Source: SZUA-36 sp963759155 (GTDB lineage: Bacteria > Pseudomonadota > Gammaproteobacteria > Xanthomonadales > SZUA-36). From it: DNA of 64,000 bases. Shown here piece after piece: positions 18,501 to 27,162 of this stretch. Position numbers and translations under genes: made by a program. The first letter of the stretch is position 1. Each line of letters begins with the position of its first letter. The notes under the pieces were generated by a model, which was not told the origin of the DNA, made no database searches, and saw only the letters and a program-made list of their open reading frames with translations. The DNA lies in NCBI GenBank assembly GCA_963759155.1, contig CAVWXX010000004.1, positions 219,183-283,182 on the forward strand, read 5' to 3'.

Positions 18501-18726
18501 CGGCGAACGAATTGTCGATGTGGGTGTGAATGGTGCACCGGATATCTTTGAGCAGCCACGTCCATCCCTGGATTTTGTCTACACACAGGGGTTTGGTAAC
18601 TGGAAACTCAAGGCCAGGCTGAAAAACCTGCTCGACCCGGACATCGAACTGACCCAGGGCAAAGAAACCACGCGTATCACCAGTGTCGGGCGCGAATTCA
18701 AGCTCGCTGTCGAATACAAGTTTTGA
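15553..18726 (+). CDS. TonB-dependent outer-membrane receptor, Pho-controlled operon
   Basis: A 1057-residue receptor: signal peptide, two carboxypeptidase-regulatory-like beta-sandwich domains (about 25-115 and 130-220), a plug domain with the VTGLTLVDGRFIYIRGLGER core near residue 277, then a 22-strand barrel ending in the aromatic VEYKF. Domain order and length match large TonB receptors for bulky or carbohydrate-like ligands. The ligand is not identifiable from sequence. Being behind a Pho box and before 2PGK/pst genes, it most likely imports an organic phosphorus compound or phosphate complex; this is inference. Confidence 0.9.
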   Translation: MAVSIKRVKKPLRLLLTSLAGWLLVSLAFAQDAGLTLYVFKKGLPVSNIEVLVDGVVTGSTNEQGVVVFNVPSGLHTLELREQDLVVLDQQIIAHEGEVSQWIVNITRGLSALTDVESSNLEGLVAAPAADSGTETEVGTGVLTGKLIDAEDGSAVEGARIFISGQSRDIRSQADGSFKAELNSGTYSVSVLHTGFNTITRDNIEVSPDGEASIELELTPSGSELPEFVVIEPYIAGSLASVLEERRQEVAVANILGAEQISKAGDSDAAGALRRVTGLTLVDGRFIYIRGLGERYSSTLLNGANVPSPDPTRRVVPLDLFPTGIVDSIAVKKGYTSDLPGEFGGGAVEIRTRSVPEAPFFSIEFGLGYRQGTTGKDGLRYDGGGRDWTGFDDGTRDESDELAEATADGVQLKPYNRFTGEGYTPEELEVVGESLPVIYDVVPKKIGPNVGVSASGGYVYEFKNSWRLGFLAAGNYKDEWLTITQQRTDYINSGDGVLESENDYTFDITGRNIDLSGFFTLGLEAGENHTFAYNWMLLRNTTDKAQIEDGFNKDADGGNVRFTELEWIERQMTANQLLGEHVFPPIAGLKLNWQYTEAKAKSDSPDTRRYRYDPDTLTPNQDDYIFSIRNDSNQRRWSSLKDDSTSWNIDLQQPLSFFDKLDILLLAGVNKVDKSRDSTIRRFSFKSRGRVSGDIDLRRNPSVEDIIYDETIVPNGWQLEEVTIATDAYTAKQKIDAWYMGLDLSFGEVLRLAGGFRDESSDQSVTTFNLFDPTNRPVESNLDTDDLFPYVTGTWFHNDHQVRFGYAETINRPDFKELSESLYKDPILDRLVKGNPDLIPAYITHYDIRWDYYFNPGEFISLGVFYKEFTDPIESVILASADSELTSFDNAEAADNIGVEFELYKNLDFLNDWWGWGAVWEKFYINTNYAWIDSEITLNDRNSDIQTSNQRPLQGQSPYVWNFQLGYDDDERNINAALVYNVFGERIVDVGVNGAPDIFEQPRPSLDFVYTQGFGNWKLKARLKNLLDPDIELTQGKETTRITSVGREFKLAVEYKF

Positions 18727-18795
18727 TCCGGCTTCGGCACTTGAGCCGAATCCGCACCGTTCCCCCGGTTTCGAGTAAGTCTCCTGAAGCCGGAT
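18725..18795 (+). terminator. nested stem-loop after the receptor gene
   Basis: ATCCGGCTTC (18726-18735) pairs with GAAGCCGGAT (18786-18795), and a second stem TTCGGC/GCCGAA (18733-18750) lies inside the first loop. There is no T run directly after it, so it is a possible but weak terminator or an mRNA-stability element. Confidence 0.35.
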
Positions 18796-18912
18796 AGCAC
18801 TGTTAAAAAAGTCCAACTGTTGTCACAATGTCAAGCTGCGTCAGGCAACGGGTTCCGCACGCCGGCCGGGGTTTAGTCGACGTTGTTCGTTTACGGGTCA
18901 AAAGGACAGATA

Positions 18913-21443
18913 GTGAAGACGGTTGTTATCAACAAAAGAGAAAATGAAAAAACACCATTTCTGCGTGGAATCATGATTCGCAGCCTGCAGGATGCAGGGC
19001 TGGCTTTCGATGATGCATATTCAATAGCGACAAAGGTTCGTAATGAGCTGGGTAACAAGAAGAAGATTTCATCAGAGTTTCTTCAGAGCCGGGTTTCAGA
19101 CCTGTTGAAGGAAAGAGAGGAGTTTGACGTACTTGAGCAGTACAACGTCCCCTCCCCAGCGCCGCCGAGGATACTGGTTGCCAGCCCCGATGGCGAGGAA
19201 AGTGCATTTTCGCGAGGGCGGCATGCGAGGTACCTGCAGTCGGCAGGATTGAAAACCGAGAAAGCTGAATACACGACAGAGCTGATTTATGCTCAGCTAA
19301 TTGCGGCAGGGATCAACTCCATATCGACCCTTGAGCTAGGCTATCTGACGTACTTGTGTCTGCAGCAGGAAGTGGGTGATGGCGCTGCCAGTCGTTACCT
19401 GGTGTGGTCTGAATTCCAAAACAGCGGCCGGCCACTCGTGCTGTTGATTGGAGGTACCGTGGCCGTAGGCAAGAGCACGATCGCCACCGAGATTGCCCAT
19501 CTGCTGGAAATCGTACGTATACAGTCTACCGATATGTTACGCGAGGTCATGCGCGTGATGATCCCCGAGCGTTTATTGCCGGTATTGCATACCTCATCAT
19601 TTGATGCCTGGAAGACCTTGCCGATTCGGGATGATTCCGATCGTGAGTGGGAGCAATTGGTCGCAGAAGGTTACCAGAGCCAGGCCGAACTTCTATCAGT
19701 GCCATGCGAAGCGGTATTGCAACGGGCGGTAGAAGAAGGTGTGCCCCTCATCATGGAAGGTGTGCATGTTCACCCAGAACTTCTTGCCAGGGTGCCCGAT
19801 GATTCGGAAGTCATCAGTGTGTACGTGATGCTGGCCGTACTCAAGTCAAAAAAGATCAAGGCGCGGTTGAAAGGCAGGGGTATAGATGCGCCACGCAGGC
19901 AACCCTCAAGATACTTGAATAACCTGGAATCCATCTGGAGTCTGCAATCATTCCTGCTGTCAGAGGCCGACCGCTGCAATGTTCCGATCGTCACCTCCGA
20001 AGATAAGGAAAAGGCTGTTTTACAGATTACCCGCCAGGTTAATGTGGAACTTGGAAAACATTTCAAGGGTTCAGTGGGAGAAGTATTTGGTCCTGTCACC
20101 CGGTATTGGGAAACGCTGTCCGGCAAAAGGCCATGGCATGAACTGGTTGACTTTCTCCGGGGTGAATCAGTATTTAAAGACCATGTTGCCAGACCGGCCA
20201 GGGATAAGGAACCAGGTGGAAAGGCCGTTTTGCTGATAATTGATGGCCTCGGTGATCTGCCCATCCCTGAACTGGATGGAAAAACACCACTGGAGGCGGC
20301 CGATACACCGGTGCTTGACCAACTTGCCGGCTCGGGCTGGTATGGACTGGTTGACCCGATACTTCCCGGCGAAATCCCGAATACCGATTCAGGTACAGGC
20401 ATGATTATGGGTCTTTTGCCGGAGCAGGCTGACCGCTTGAAGCGTGGTCCGGTCGAAGCTGCCGGCGCTGGGCAGACACTGGCGCCCGGAGAAGTCGCTG
20501 TTCGAGCCAATTTTGCCACGATTGAACACCGGGAAGGGAAGTTTCTCATAACCGATCGCAGAGCGGGCAGGATCACAAAAGGCACACATGAGTTGGCCGA
20601 AGCGCTGACAGATGTTGATCTTGGCGATGGGATCACAGGGCGGTTTTTACCCACGGATCAGCATCGCGGTGTGATCATTCTCTCTGGACAAGGGTTGCAT
20701 GACGCCATCAGCGATACAGATCCCGGTGATCTGAACATGCCCGCCGCTTTGAAAATCTGCCAGCCATTGGAGCCGGAAGCTGAATTAACCGCAGTTAAAG
20801 TGAATCGCTTTATTATCGAAGCTCACCAGCTTCTCGCGGATCATCCGGTCAATGCAAACAGGGTCCGGGATGGAAAATTGCCCGCCAGCGGGTTGATTAC
20901 CCGAGGTGCAGGTTCACGCTTCGAACTGGATAATACGCTGATCAAACAGGGGCTCAAGGTGGCCCTGGTGTCGGGTTGTAACACGGTTCTGGGACTGGGT
21001 AGCATTTTCGGGTTTGACGTGATTACAGATGAGCGGTTTACAGCTGATATCGACACCGACCTGGATGCCAAGATCTGGGCAGTGAGAAAAGCCTTGAACA
21101 AAAATGATCTGGTCTTTGTGCATGTCAAGGCGCCCGATATATATTCCCATGACCGCCAGCCTCTGGCAAAACGGGACTTTTTGCAGCGCATCGACCAGTC
21201 TTTGAAACCCTTGCTTGAGCGGGGGCGACCATCGCAGTCGCTGCAGACCATACGACAGACAGTAATACGGGTTCACACAGTGCCGACCCCGTTCCTGCCT
21301 TGATTTATCATCCGGGTGCCGGCGGTCGCGCAGATCCGGTCAAGTTTGGGGAGACCTCATGTAGCGAGGGCAACATGGGGCGCCAGCTCAGCAAGGAATT
21401 TTTGTCCCAAGTAGTCAGCGCGATGAGATCGGCCGCCGCGTAG
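18913..21443 (+). CDS. fusion of 2-phosphoglycerate kinase and archaeal-type phosphoglycerate mutase, frameshifted near the end
   Basis: About 843 residues. The GTG at 18913 has AAGGA 6-7 bases upstream; a TTG at 18883 is less likely. Residues 1-75 and 85-150 look like ATP-cone domains. The next part is a P-loop kinase matching archaeal 2-phosphoglycerate kinase (GGTVAVGKST, then STDMLREVMR and LHTSSFDAWKTL). From about residue 430 comes an alkaline-phosphatase-superfamily phosphoglycerate mutase of the ApgM type (LLIIDGLGDLPIPELDGKTP, ITDRRAGRI, VHVKAPDIYSHD). A G run at 21221-21225 lacks one base: after it the expected ending (ATIAVAADHTTDSNTGSHSA) continues in the next frame to a stop at 21443. 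It lies between the Pho-controlled TonB operon and pstS. It would make or turn over 2,3-bisphosphoglycerate; the role is inferred. Confidence 0.8.
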
Positions 21444-21522
21444 ATACCATTCACATGGTTTTCTTGGATAAATAATGACCCTGATCAACCGCAGTTATAC
21501 AAATATATGGCATTCTTACCAA

Positions 21523-21554
21523 CTGTCATAAAACTGTCATATTTGATCTATAGT
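21523..21554 (+). promoter_or_regulatory. Pho box and -10 of pstS1
   Basis: Two perfect consensus repeats CTGTCAT (21523-21529 and 21534-21540) with AAAA between them, then TATAGT at 21549-21554 as a likely -10. It is the best Pho box in the window and lies 54 bases before the pstS start. Confidence 0.9.
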
Positions 21555-21594
21555 CTTGGAATGTTTTTTGTCATAAAAAAAGTGGAGATATCTA

Positions 21595-22476
21595 ATGTTT
21601 AAGCGCAATGTTATGCCGGCCATGATCGTGGTGGCGGTTTCAGCAGTTCTTACTGCCTGTGGTGGCGGACAGGATCGCCAGGTAATTCAAAACAAGGGTT
21701 CTGATACCCTCGTCAATGTTGCCCAGGCATGGGCGGAAGCCTACCAGACGGTTGACCCGGCTACGGTCGTAGCGGTGAGCGGTGGTGGTTCCGGAACAGG
21801 CATCGCAGCCCTGATCAACGGTACGGTTGACATTGCAAACGCCAGCCGTGCGATGAAGGACAAGGAAATTAAACTCGCCAGGGACAGCGGTCACGATCCG
21901 GTTCAGCATATTGTTGGCTATGACGCATTGGCGGTCTATCTGCACGCGGATAACCCTGTCACCGACCTGAGTATTGAGCAGCTTGCCGAGATTTATGGTG
22001 ATGGTGGCGGTTACACGAAGTGGACGGACCTTGGTGTTGAAGTACCCGGTTGTAAAGACCAGACCATCGTTGTGGTCAGCCGGCAGAATAATTCCGGAAC
22101 CTATGCGTATTTCCGCGAAACAGTACTTGGAAAAGGGGATTTCCGTCTCGGGACCCGTGATATGCATGGCTCCAAGGATGTGGTGGACCTCGTAGAAAAT
22201 ACACCTTGCGCGATTGGATACAGTGGTCTTGCTTATGCTACCGACCATGTCAAGATGGCCTGTATTTCACAAAGTACAGGTGGCGAGTGCACCAGTCCTT
22301 CGGTTGAAACTGCCAGTGATGGCAGTTATCCGATTGCCCGTCCGTTGTTCATGTACACCAACGGTGAGCCAACCGGTTATGTTGGCGCGTACCTGAACTG
22401 GATCAAGAGTGAAGCCGGACAGTGCATCATTCTTGAAAAGGGTTATGCATCAGTATCTGAAGTCAACTGCGGCTGA
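21595..22476 (+). CDS. pstS: phosphate-binding lipoprotein PstS (first copy)
   Basis: A 293-residue lipoprotein with a lipobox (VLTAC, Cys about residue 22). The mature part has the PstS pattern: GSDTLVNVAQAWAEAY, GSGTGIAALINGTVDIANAS for anion binding, and NNSGTYAYFRE. It delivers phosphate to the downstream PstCA. GGAG lies 8 bases before the ATG. It is controlled by the strong Pho box upstream. A stable hairpin separates it from the next gene. Confidence 0.95.
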   Translation: MFKRNVMPAMIVVAVSAVLTACGGGQDRQVIQNKGSDTLVNVAQAWAEAYQTVDPATVVAVSGGGSGTGIAALINGTVDIANASRAMKDKEIKLARDSGHDPVQHIVGYDALAVYLHADNPVTDLSIEQLAEIYGDGGGYTKWTDLGVEVPGCKDQTIVVVSRQNNSGTYAYFRETVLGKGDFRLGTRDMHGSKDVVDLVENTPCAIGYSGLAYATDHVKMACISQSTGGECTSPSVETASDGSYPIARPLFMYTNGEPTGYVGAYLNWIKSEAGQCIILEKGYASVSEVNCG

Positions 22477-22497
22477 TCAAATTTAATGTTTCCACGT

Positions 22498-22533
22498 GCC
22501 ACACCATTCCGGCTTGTGCCGGAACGGTGTGGC
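22498..22533 (+). terminator. intercistronic hairpin after pstS1
   Basis: A 16-base stem (22498-22513 with 22518-22533) with one mismatch and a TTGT loop. No T run follows, so it is probably a partial terminator or 3'-end stabiliser that lets pstS mRNA exceed that of the permease genes. Confidence 0.55.
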
Positions 22534-22586
22534 GGTGATAATTACTCATTGAATGCCGTTGTTGTCCGGCAAACCAGGAATCACAC

Positions 22587-23641
22587 ATGAGTCACTTTGA
22601 AGAGCGCATGGAGGCTGACCTTCAGATTATCAGGGGCCGGCTTTGGAAGATTGGTGAAGATGTCGATGCTGCATTGCACAGCGCAAAAAAAGTAATGATA
22701 TTGCGGGATAGCGAGCTGGCATACCAAACGGTGCTGGGTGACTACCCGATAAATCGGGCATCCCGGGAATGCGACCGGCTTTGCCATACTTTTATCGCCC
22801 GCCACCTGCCGGGTGCCGGGCCATTGCGTGAAATGGCAGCAACCGCGGGGTCAACGTGGCACTGGAACGCATCGGTGATTACGCCGTTACCATCAGCCGT
22901 GAGGCGTTGCAGTTAACTTCTCCGATTTCTGCTCAACTGACGAATGACGTCGATGCAATGTTCGATGAGTCAATCTCCATACTCTCCGATGCCCGAAAGT
23001 CATTTCGTGATGGCAATGCGGATATGGCGATCGCCCTGATGAAAGTGGCGAAACGCGTGCAAAACCGTATGGATGGCGTTTACGAGACACTGTTTGCCGA
23101 AGATGACCACATGGACGGCGCGACCATGATGGCGATTTTTGTTGTGTTTAATCTGCTCAAGCGAATCGTCGACCAGGCAAAAAACATATGTGACCAGACC
23201 GTTTATGCCGTAAAGGGCATTGCCAAAATCCCGAAGACCTACCGCATTTTGTTCCTCGATCAACCGGGCTCAGGCATGGCGCAGCTGGCCACGGCCATCG
23301 GGCGTAAGAATTTTCCCGAAAGCGGGTTTTTTGTGCCCGCCACCCCCGGTGTAGCTGAACCGGTATCCACGGACTTACAGGGGTTCCTGGTTGAAAGAGG
23401 CCTGCCGGATGAGAACCTGGTCACCGAGCAACTTGAGGTTTCGGAACATGACCTGGATGATTTCACTATCATCGTGAGTCTCAATGGTAAATATTCCGAC
23501 TATATTCCCAAGGTGCCATTTCATACGTCGGCTCTTAACTGGGTGCTGCCGGAAGGGCATGACCTCAAGCAGAATTACCGGGTACTGCGAGAAGAGCTTC
23601 AACAGCTGATGTCCTGCATGGCAGGTGATGCCGCCGGTTGA
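22587..23641 (+). CDS. PhoU domain fused to a catalytically dead ArsC/LMW-phosphatase-like domain, frameshifted
   Basis: About 350 residues. The first part is PhoU-like (two helical repeats, with LERIGDYAVTISRE as the conserved motif). The frame shifts at the G run 22847-22850, where one more G would join LREMAATAG to VNVALERIGDY. The last 125 residues resemble the arsenate reductase/low-molecular-weight phosphatase fold: LFLDQPGSGMAQLATAI sits where CxxxxCR(S) is expected, and SALNWVLPEGH mirrors the HWGLPDP of ArsC. The nucleophilic Cys is replaced (LDQPGSG), so it should bind rather than hydrolyse. Placed between pstS and pstC, it is probably a regulator of this transporter. Confidence 0.72.
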
Positions 23642-23679
23642 CCCTCCCGGACGAATCAATTCACGGTGAAAAATAACCC

Positions 23680-24609
23680 ATGAACAAACAAAACCCGGTT
23701 ACGGTTAAGTCCGTCAATCTTGATCGCCTGAATAGCGACTGGTATATCGACAAGGTCGTTCAGACCCTGGTCTTCATCGGTGGTATCTCGGCCATCATTT
23801 TTATCATCGGGATATTCGTTTTCATCACCAAGGAGGGTATGGGTTTCCTGGTGGGTGACTTCAGCTTCAAGGAGTTCTTCTTTTCACCAAACTGGCGACC
23901 GACATCCGAGAGCAAGGCCACCTACGGTATCCTGGCCCTGATTGCCGGTACTGCCAGCGTGACAGGCCTGGCGATGCTCGTGGCAATTCCATTTTCCCTC
24001 GGCACAGCAATTTTTATCGCCGAGTTTGCAACCGGCAAAACACGTGAGTTCCTGAAGATCACGGTCGAATTACTGGCTGCGATTCCTTCGGTGGTCTGGG
24101 GTTTCATCGGTCTTGCGATCATGAACCCGCTGATCATCGATATCTTCGATGTCCCGGTGGGTTTGAACGTATTGAATGCCGGTATCATCCTCGGTCTGAT
24201 GGCGGCGCCGATCATGACGTCAATTGCAGAAGATGCATTAAAAGCGGTTCCGGATCGTTACCGTGAGGCGGCTGAAGCACTGGGCGCAACCCGCTGGCAG
24301 GTCATTTACAAGGTCGTGCTGCCGGCGGCAAAAAATGGTTTGCTGGGTGCGGTGTTGCTGGGCGTTGGCCGGGGGTTCGGCGAAACCATGGCGGTTTTGA
24401 TGGCCACGGGTCATTCGATCAATATTCCGGGCAGCGTGTTTGACTCGGTGCGGGCGCTTACCGCGACCATTGCCGCCGAATTGGGTGAAACCGCCGTCGG
24501 TTCACCTCACTACAAGGCACTTTTTACCATTGGTATCGCACTATTCGTGATTACGTTCATCATTAACCTGATCGCAGACCTGGTTGTCCGTGGTGTGAAG
24601 AAGGGATAA
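23680..24609 (+). CDS. pstC: phosphate ABC transporter permease PstC (first system)
   Basis: A 309-residue inner-membrane protein with six membrane segments. The EAA-loop region EALGATRWQVIYKVVLPAAK and the GFGETMAVLM segment identify the phosphate PstC family. It sits between the PhoU fusion and pstA in standard Pst order, and it is in one operon with pstS through the hairpin at 22498-22533. Confidence 0.93.
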   Translation: MNKQNPVTVKSVNLDRLNSDWYIDKVVQTLVFIGGISAIIFIIGIFVFITKEGMGFLVGDFSFKEFFFSPNWRPTSESKATYGILALIAGTASVTGLAMLVAIPFSLGTAIFIAEFATGKTREFLKITVELLAAIPSVVWGFIGLAIMNPLIIDIFDVPVGLNVLNAGIILGLMAAPIMTSIAEDALKAVPDRYREAAEALGATRWQVIYKVVLPAAKNGLLGAVLLGVGRGFGETMAVLMATGHSINIPGSVFDSVRALTATIAAELGETAVGSPHYKALFTIGIALFVITFIINLIADLVVRGVKKG

Positions 24610-24623
24610 TAGGACAGCAAAAC

Positions 24624-25493
24624 ATGTTTGAAGCAACCCCGATCAACCGCAAAAACCTCGGGTGGCAAAAAGTGTTCCGCATTTTGCTTGGTGGAATGAC
24701 CGCGATCTTGATTTTGCCGGTGGCATTGATTCTTGGCACGCTGATATTCAAGGGCGCACCGGTCATCTCTTTTGATTTCCTGTTTACCAGTCCGACCAAC
24801 GGTATGACCCAGGGCGGTATTTTCCCGGCTTTGCTCGGTACCATTTTGCTGGTGCTGGTTGCCCTGGTGGCTTCGGTACCGCTGGGTGTTGCCGCGGCGA
24901 TTTACCTGAGCGAATATGCCCCGGAAAACTGGTTTACACGGGCCATTAACCTCGCCATCATCAATCTGGCGGGTGTGCCATCCATCGTTCATGCGCTGTT
25001 CGGTCTGGGTGCCTTTGTGCTCTTTTTCCGGTTTGGCACCAGTATCCTGGCAGCCAGCCTGACACTGGCGGTTATGACGCTGCCGGTGGTTATCGTTGCC
25101 ACACGCGAGTCGTTACAGGCCGTTCCGATGGCCTTCCGCGAGGCCTGCTGGAATATGGGTGCGACACGCTGGCAAACCATCCGGCGTATCGTTCTACCCA
25201 ATGCCATAACCGGTATTTTGACCGGTGTTATCCTGGAGGTTTCGCGGACTTCAGGTGAAACTGCACCTATCATGTTTACCGGTGCCGTGTTTTTCCTGCC
25301 GTTTCTGCCCCAGGGTGTATTCGATCAGACCATGGCGCTCTCGCTGCACCTGTTTGTTGTTTCGACACAGGTTCCTGAAATGCCCGAAGCCGTGCCATAC
25401 GGTGTCGCCCTCGTGCTGATTGCCATGGTGCTGTTGATGAACAGTGCTTCGATTGCGTTACGTATGTATCTTCGGGGCAAAAAGAAATGGTAG
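24624..25493 (+). CDS. pstA: phosphate ABC transporter permease PstA (first system)
   Basis: A 289-residue protein with six membrane segments. The motif ACWNMGATRWQTIRRIVLPNA is the EAA loop contacting the ATPase, and SRTSGETAPIMFTGA is the PstA counterpart of the PstC GETM segment. It overlaps the next ATPase gene by 7 bases. It forms the channel with PstC. Confidence 0.93.
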   Translation: MFEATPINRKNLGWQKVFRILLGGMTAILILPVALILGTLIFKGAPVISFDFLFTSPTNGMTQGGIFPALLGTILLVLVALVASVPLGVAAAIYLSEYAPENWFTRAINLAIINLAGVPSIVHALFGLGAFVLFFRFGTSILAASLTLAVMTLPVVIVATRESLQAVPMAFREACWNMGATRWQTIRRIVLPNAITGILTGVILEVSRTSGETAPIMFTGAVFFLPFLPQGVFDQTMALSLHLFVVSTQVPEMPEAVPYGVALVLIAMVLLMNSASIALRMYLRGKKKW

Positions 25494-26302
25494 ACAGTAC
25501 CGCTGTGAACGGGGAAGAGTCCTTGGACAATAATGTGAATGCATCGCCTCCGGTAAAGCTCGGTGTTGAGAACCTGTCTATCCATTATGACACCGTACCG
25601 GCGTTGGAAAACGTATCACTTGATATCAGGGAAAACGAAATTTTTGGGGTCATCGGGCCCGCCAATGCTGGCAAGACATCGTTTCTGAAAGCGATTAACC
25701 GAATGGATATGTTCAACCCCGACATGAGAATTGACGGGCGGATCACATTTGACGGGATGGATATCAGCAAGGTGCGTAATGTTTACGGCTTGCGCAGCCG
25801 TATTGGCGTGGTATTTCCACTGCCGGTCGGTCTGCCGCTTTCAGTTTACGATAATGTTGCCCTGGCGCCACGCTTGGCAGGTTTGAAGGACAAGGCGGAA
25901 CTCAACGTAATCGTTGAACGTTGCCTGACACGGGCGGCGCTCTGGGACGAGGTCAAGGATCGGCTCGACTCGTTAGGCAGTTTGTTGTCCGGTGGTCAGC
26001 AGCAGCGATTGACCATTGCACGCGCCTTGTCGCAGGACCCCGAGCTTCTGATGCTCGATGAGTTTTCCATCGCGGTAGATCCCGTCACCACGATGCGTAT
26101 CGAGGATGTGTTAAAAGAGCTGAAAAGCGAGATTACGATTATCCTGGTGACAAACCTTGTCCAGCAGGCGAGGCGCCTGGCAGATCGCACGGCATTTTTC
26201 CTGGAAGGGAAGTGCCTGGAAGTTGGAGTGACCGAAGACCTGTTTACCGGTGAAGTCGCCGATCAGCGCACCCGTGATTATGTTGAAGGGAGGTTTGGTT
26301 AA
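25487..26302 (+). CDS. PstB-like ATPase with intact signature but degenerate own ATP site (PstB1)
   Basis: A 271-residue protein clearly of the PstB family. Walker A GPANAGKT is at 57-64 and signature LSGGQ at 167-171. The Q-loop Gln is Pro111 (VVFPLP), the D-loop reads AVD and the H-loop His is Asn223 (LVTNLVQQ); Walker B Asp191-Glu192 is kept. It should bind ATP but switch poorly at its own site. It overlaps both neighbours. Its defects complement those of the next gene, suggesting a heterodimer; see findings. Confidence 0.88.
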   Translation: MVDSTAVNGEESLDNNVNASPPVKLGVENLSIHYDTVPALENVSLDIRENEIFGVIGPANAGKTSFLKAINRMDMFNPDMRIDGRITFDGMDISKVRNVYGLRSRIGVVFPLPVGLPLSVYDNVALAPRLAGLKDKAELNVIVERCLTRAALWDEVKDRLDSLGSLLSGGQQQRLTIARALSQDPELLMLDEFSIAVDPVTTMRIEDVLKELKSEITIILVTNLVQQARRLADRTAFFLEGKCLEVGVTEDLFTGEVADQRTRDYVEGRFG

Positions 26303-27096
26303 TGACAGACCAGCAAAACAACGACGTCACTGACACCAGCCTTGCCATCAGTACAAAAAAACTGAACCTTTGGTACGGAACATTTCAGGCATTGTTCGAT
26401 ATTGACCTGGACATCAAACAGGGGCTCATTACGTCGATGATTGGCCCTTCCGGCTGTGGCAAGAGTACGTTCCTGCGCACGGTTAACCGGATTAACGAGC
26501 GCATGGATTACGTCAGGATCAGCGGTGAAGTTGACGTGATGGGAGAAAACATCTTCGGCTCTGATGTCGAGATGTTACAGGTAAGGAAACAGGTGGGCAT
26601 GGTGTTCCAACGGCCGAACCCGCTACCTATATCCATTCGCAAGAACATTCTATTTGGCCATACCATTCATACCGAGGGTAAAACCGATAAATCCAAACAG
26701 GATGAGATCGTCGAAAGCGCCCTGAAGCAGGTGCTGCTGTGGGACAAGGTCAAGGATAAACTCGACCAAAAAGCGACTACCCTGTCATTGGAAGAGCAGC
26801 AGAAGTTGTGTATTGCAAGGTTGTTACCGGTCAAACCCAGCGTTTTGCTAATGGACGAACCCTGTTCGGCGCTCGATCCGAAGGGTACCGAGGCCGTGGA
26901 GGAACTGCTGTGGGACCTGCGTGGCAAGTACACTATCCTGATCGTTACCCACAATATGGCCCAGGCCCGTCGTGCCAGCGAAGAATGCATTTTCATGCTT
27001 ATGGGCAAGGTGATTGAACATACCGAAACGGGCGAAATGTTCCTGACACCCAAGCACAAGGAAACCACTGATTACATCGAAGGGCGCTACGGATAA
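26302..27096 (+). CDS. PstB-like ATPase with intact Walker/Q/H motifs but lost signature (PstB2)
   Basis: A 264-residue PstB-family ATPase. Walker A GPSGCGKS is at 48-55, Q103, Walker B Asp185-Glu186, D-loop SALD and H-loop His217 (VTHN) are all canonical, but the LSGGQ signature is replaced by LSLEE (161-165). The start overlaps the stop of PstB1 by one base. It is the probable active-site partner of PstB1, serving PstCA of the first system. Confidence 0.88.
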   Translation: MTDQQNNDVTDTSLAISTKKLNLWYGTFQALFDIDLDIKQGLITSMIGPSGCGKSTFLRTVNRINERMDYVRISGEVDVMGENIFGSDVEMLQVRKQVGMVFQRPNPLPISIRKNILFGHTIHTEGKTDKSKQDEIVESALKQVLLWDKVKDKLDQKATTLSLEEQQKLCIARLLPVKPSVLLMDEPCSALDPKGTEAVEELLWDLRGKYTILIVTHNMAQARRASEECIFMLMGKVIEHTETGEMFLTPKHKETTDYIEGRYG

Positions 27097-27122
27097 GACG
27101 CTTCGGGCAAGACGCGAAGCCC

Positions 27123-27156
27123 TTGTAACAAAACTGTCACAATTCGCGCTTAAGAT
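27123..27156 (+). promoter_or_regulatory. Pho box and -10 directly before pstC2
   Basis: TTGTAAC (27123-27129) and CTGTCAC (27134-27140), separated by AAAA, are followed after 10 bases by TAAGAT (27151-27156). The pstC2 ATG lies at 27163, where transcription should begin, so the mRNA may be leaderless. Confidence 0.7.
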
Positions 27157-27162
27157 GCAGCC

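Noticed and set aside
18825..18850. Pho box before the 2PGK/mutase gene
   Set aside because: TGTCAC and TGTCAA elements occur but at 8- and 10-base spacing, not 11, so no real box could be claimed.
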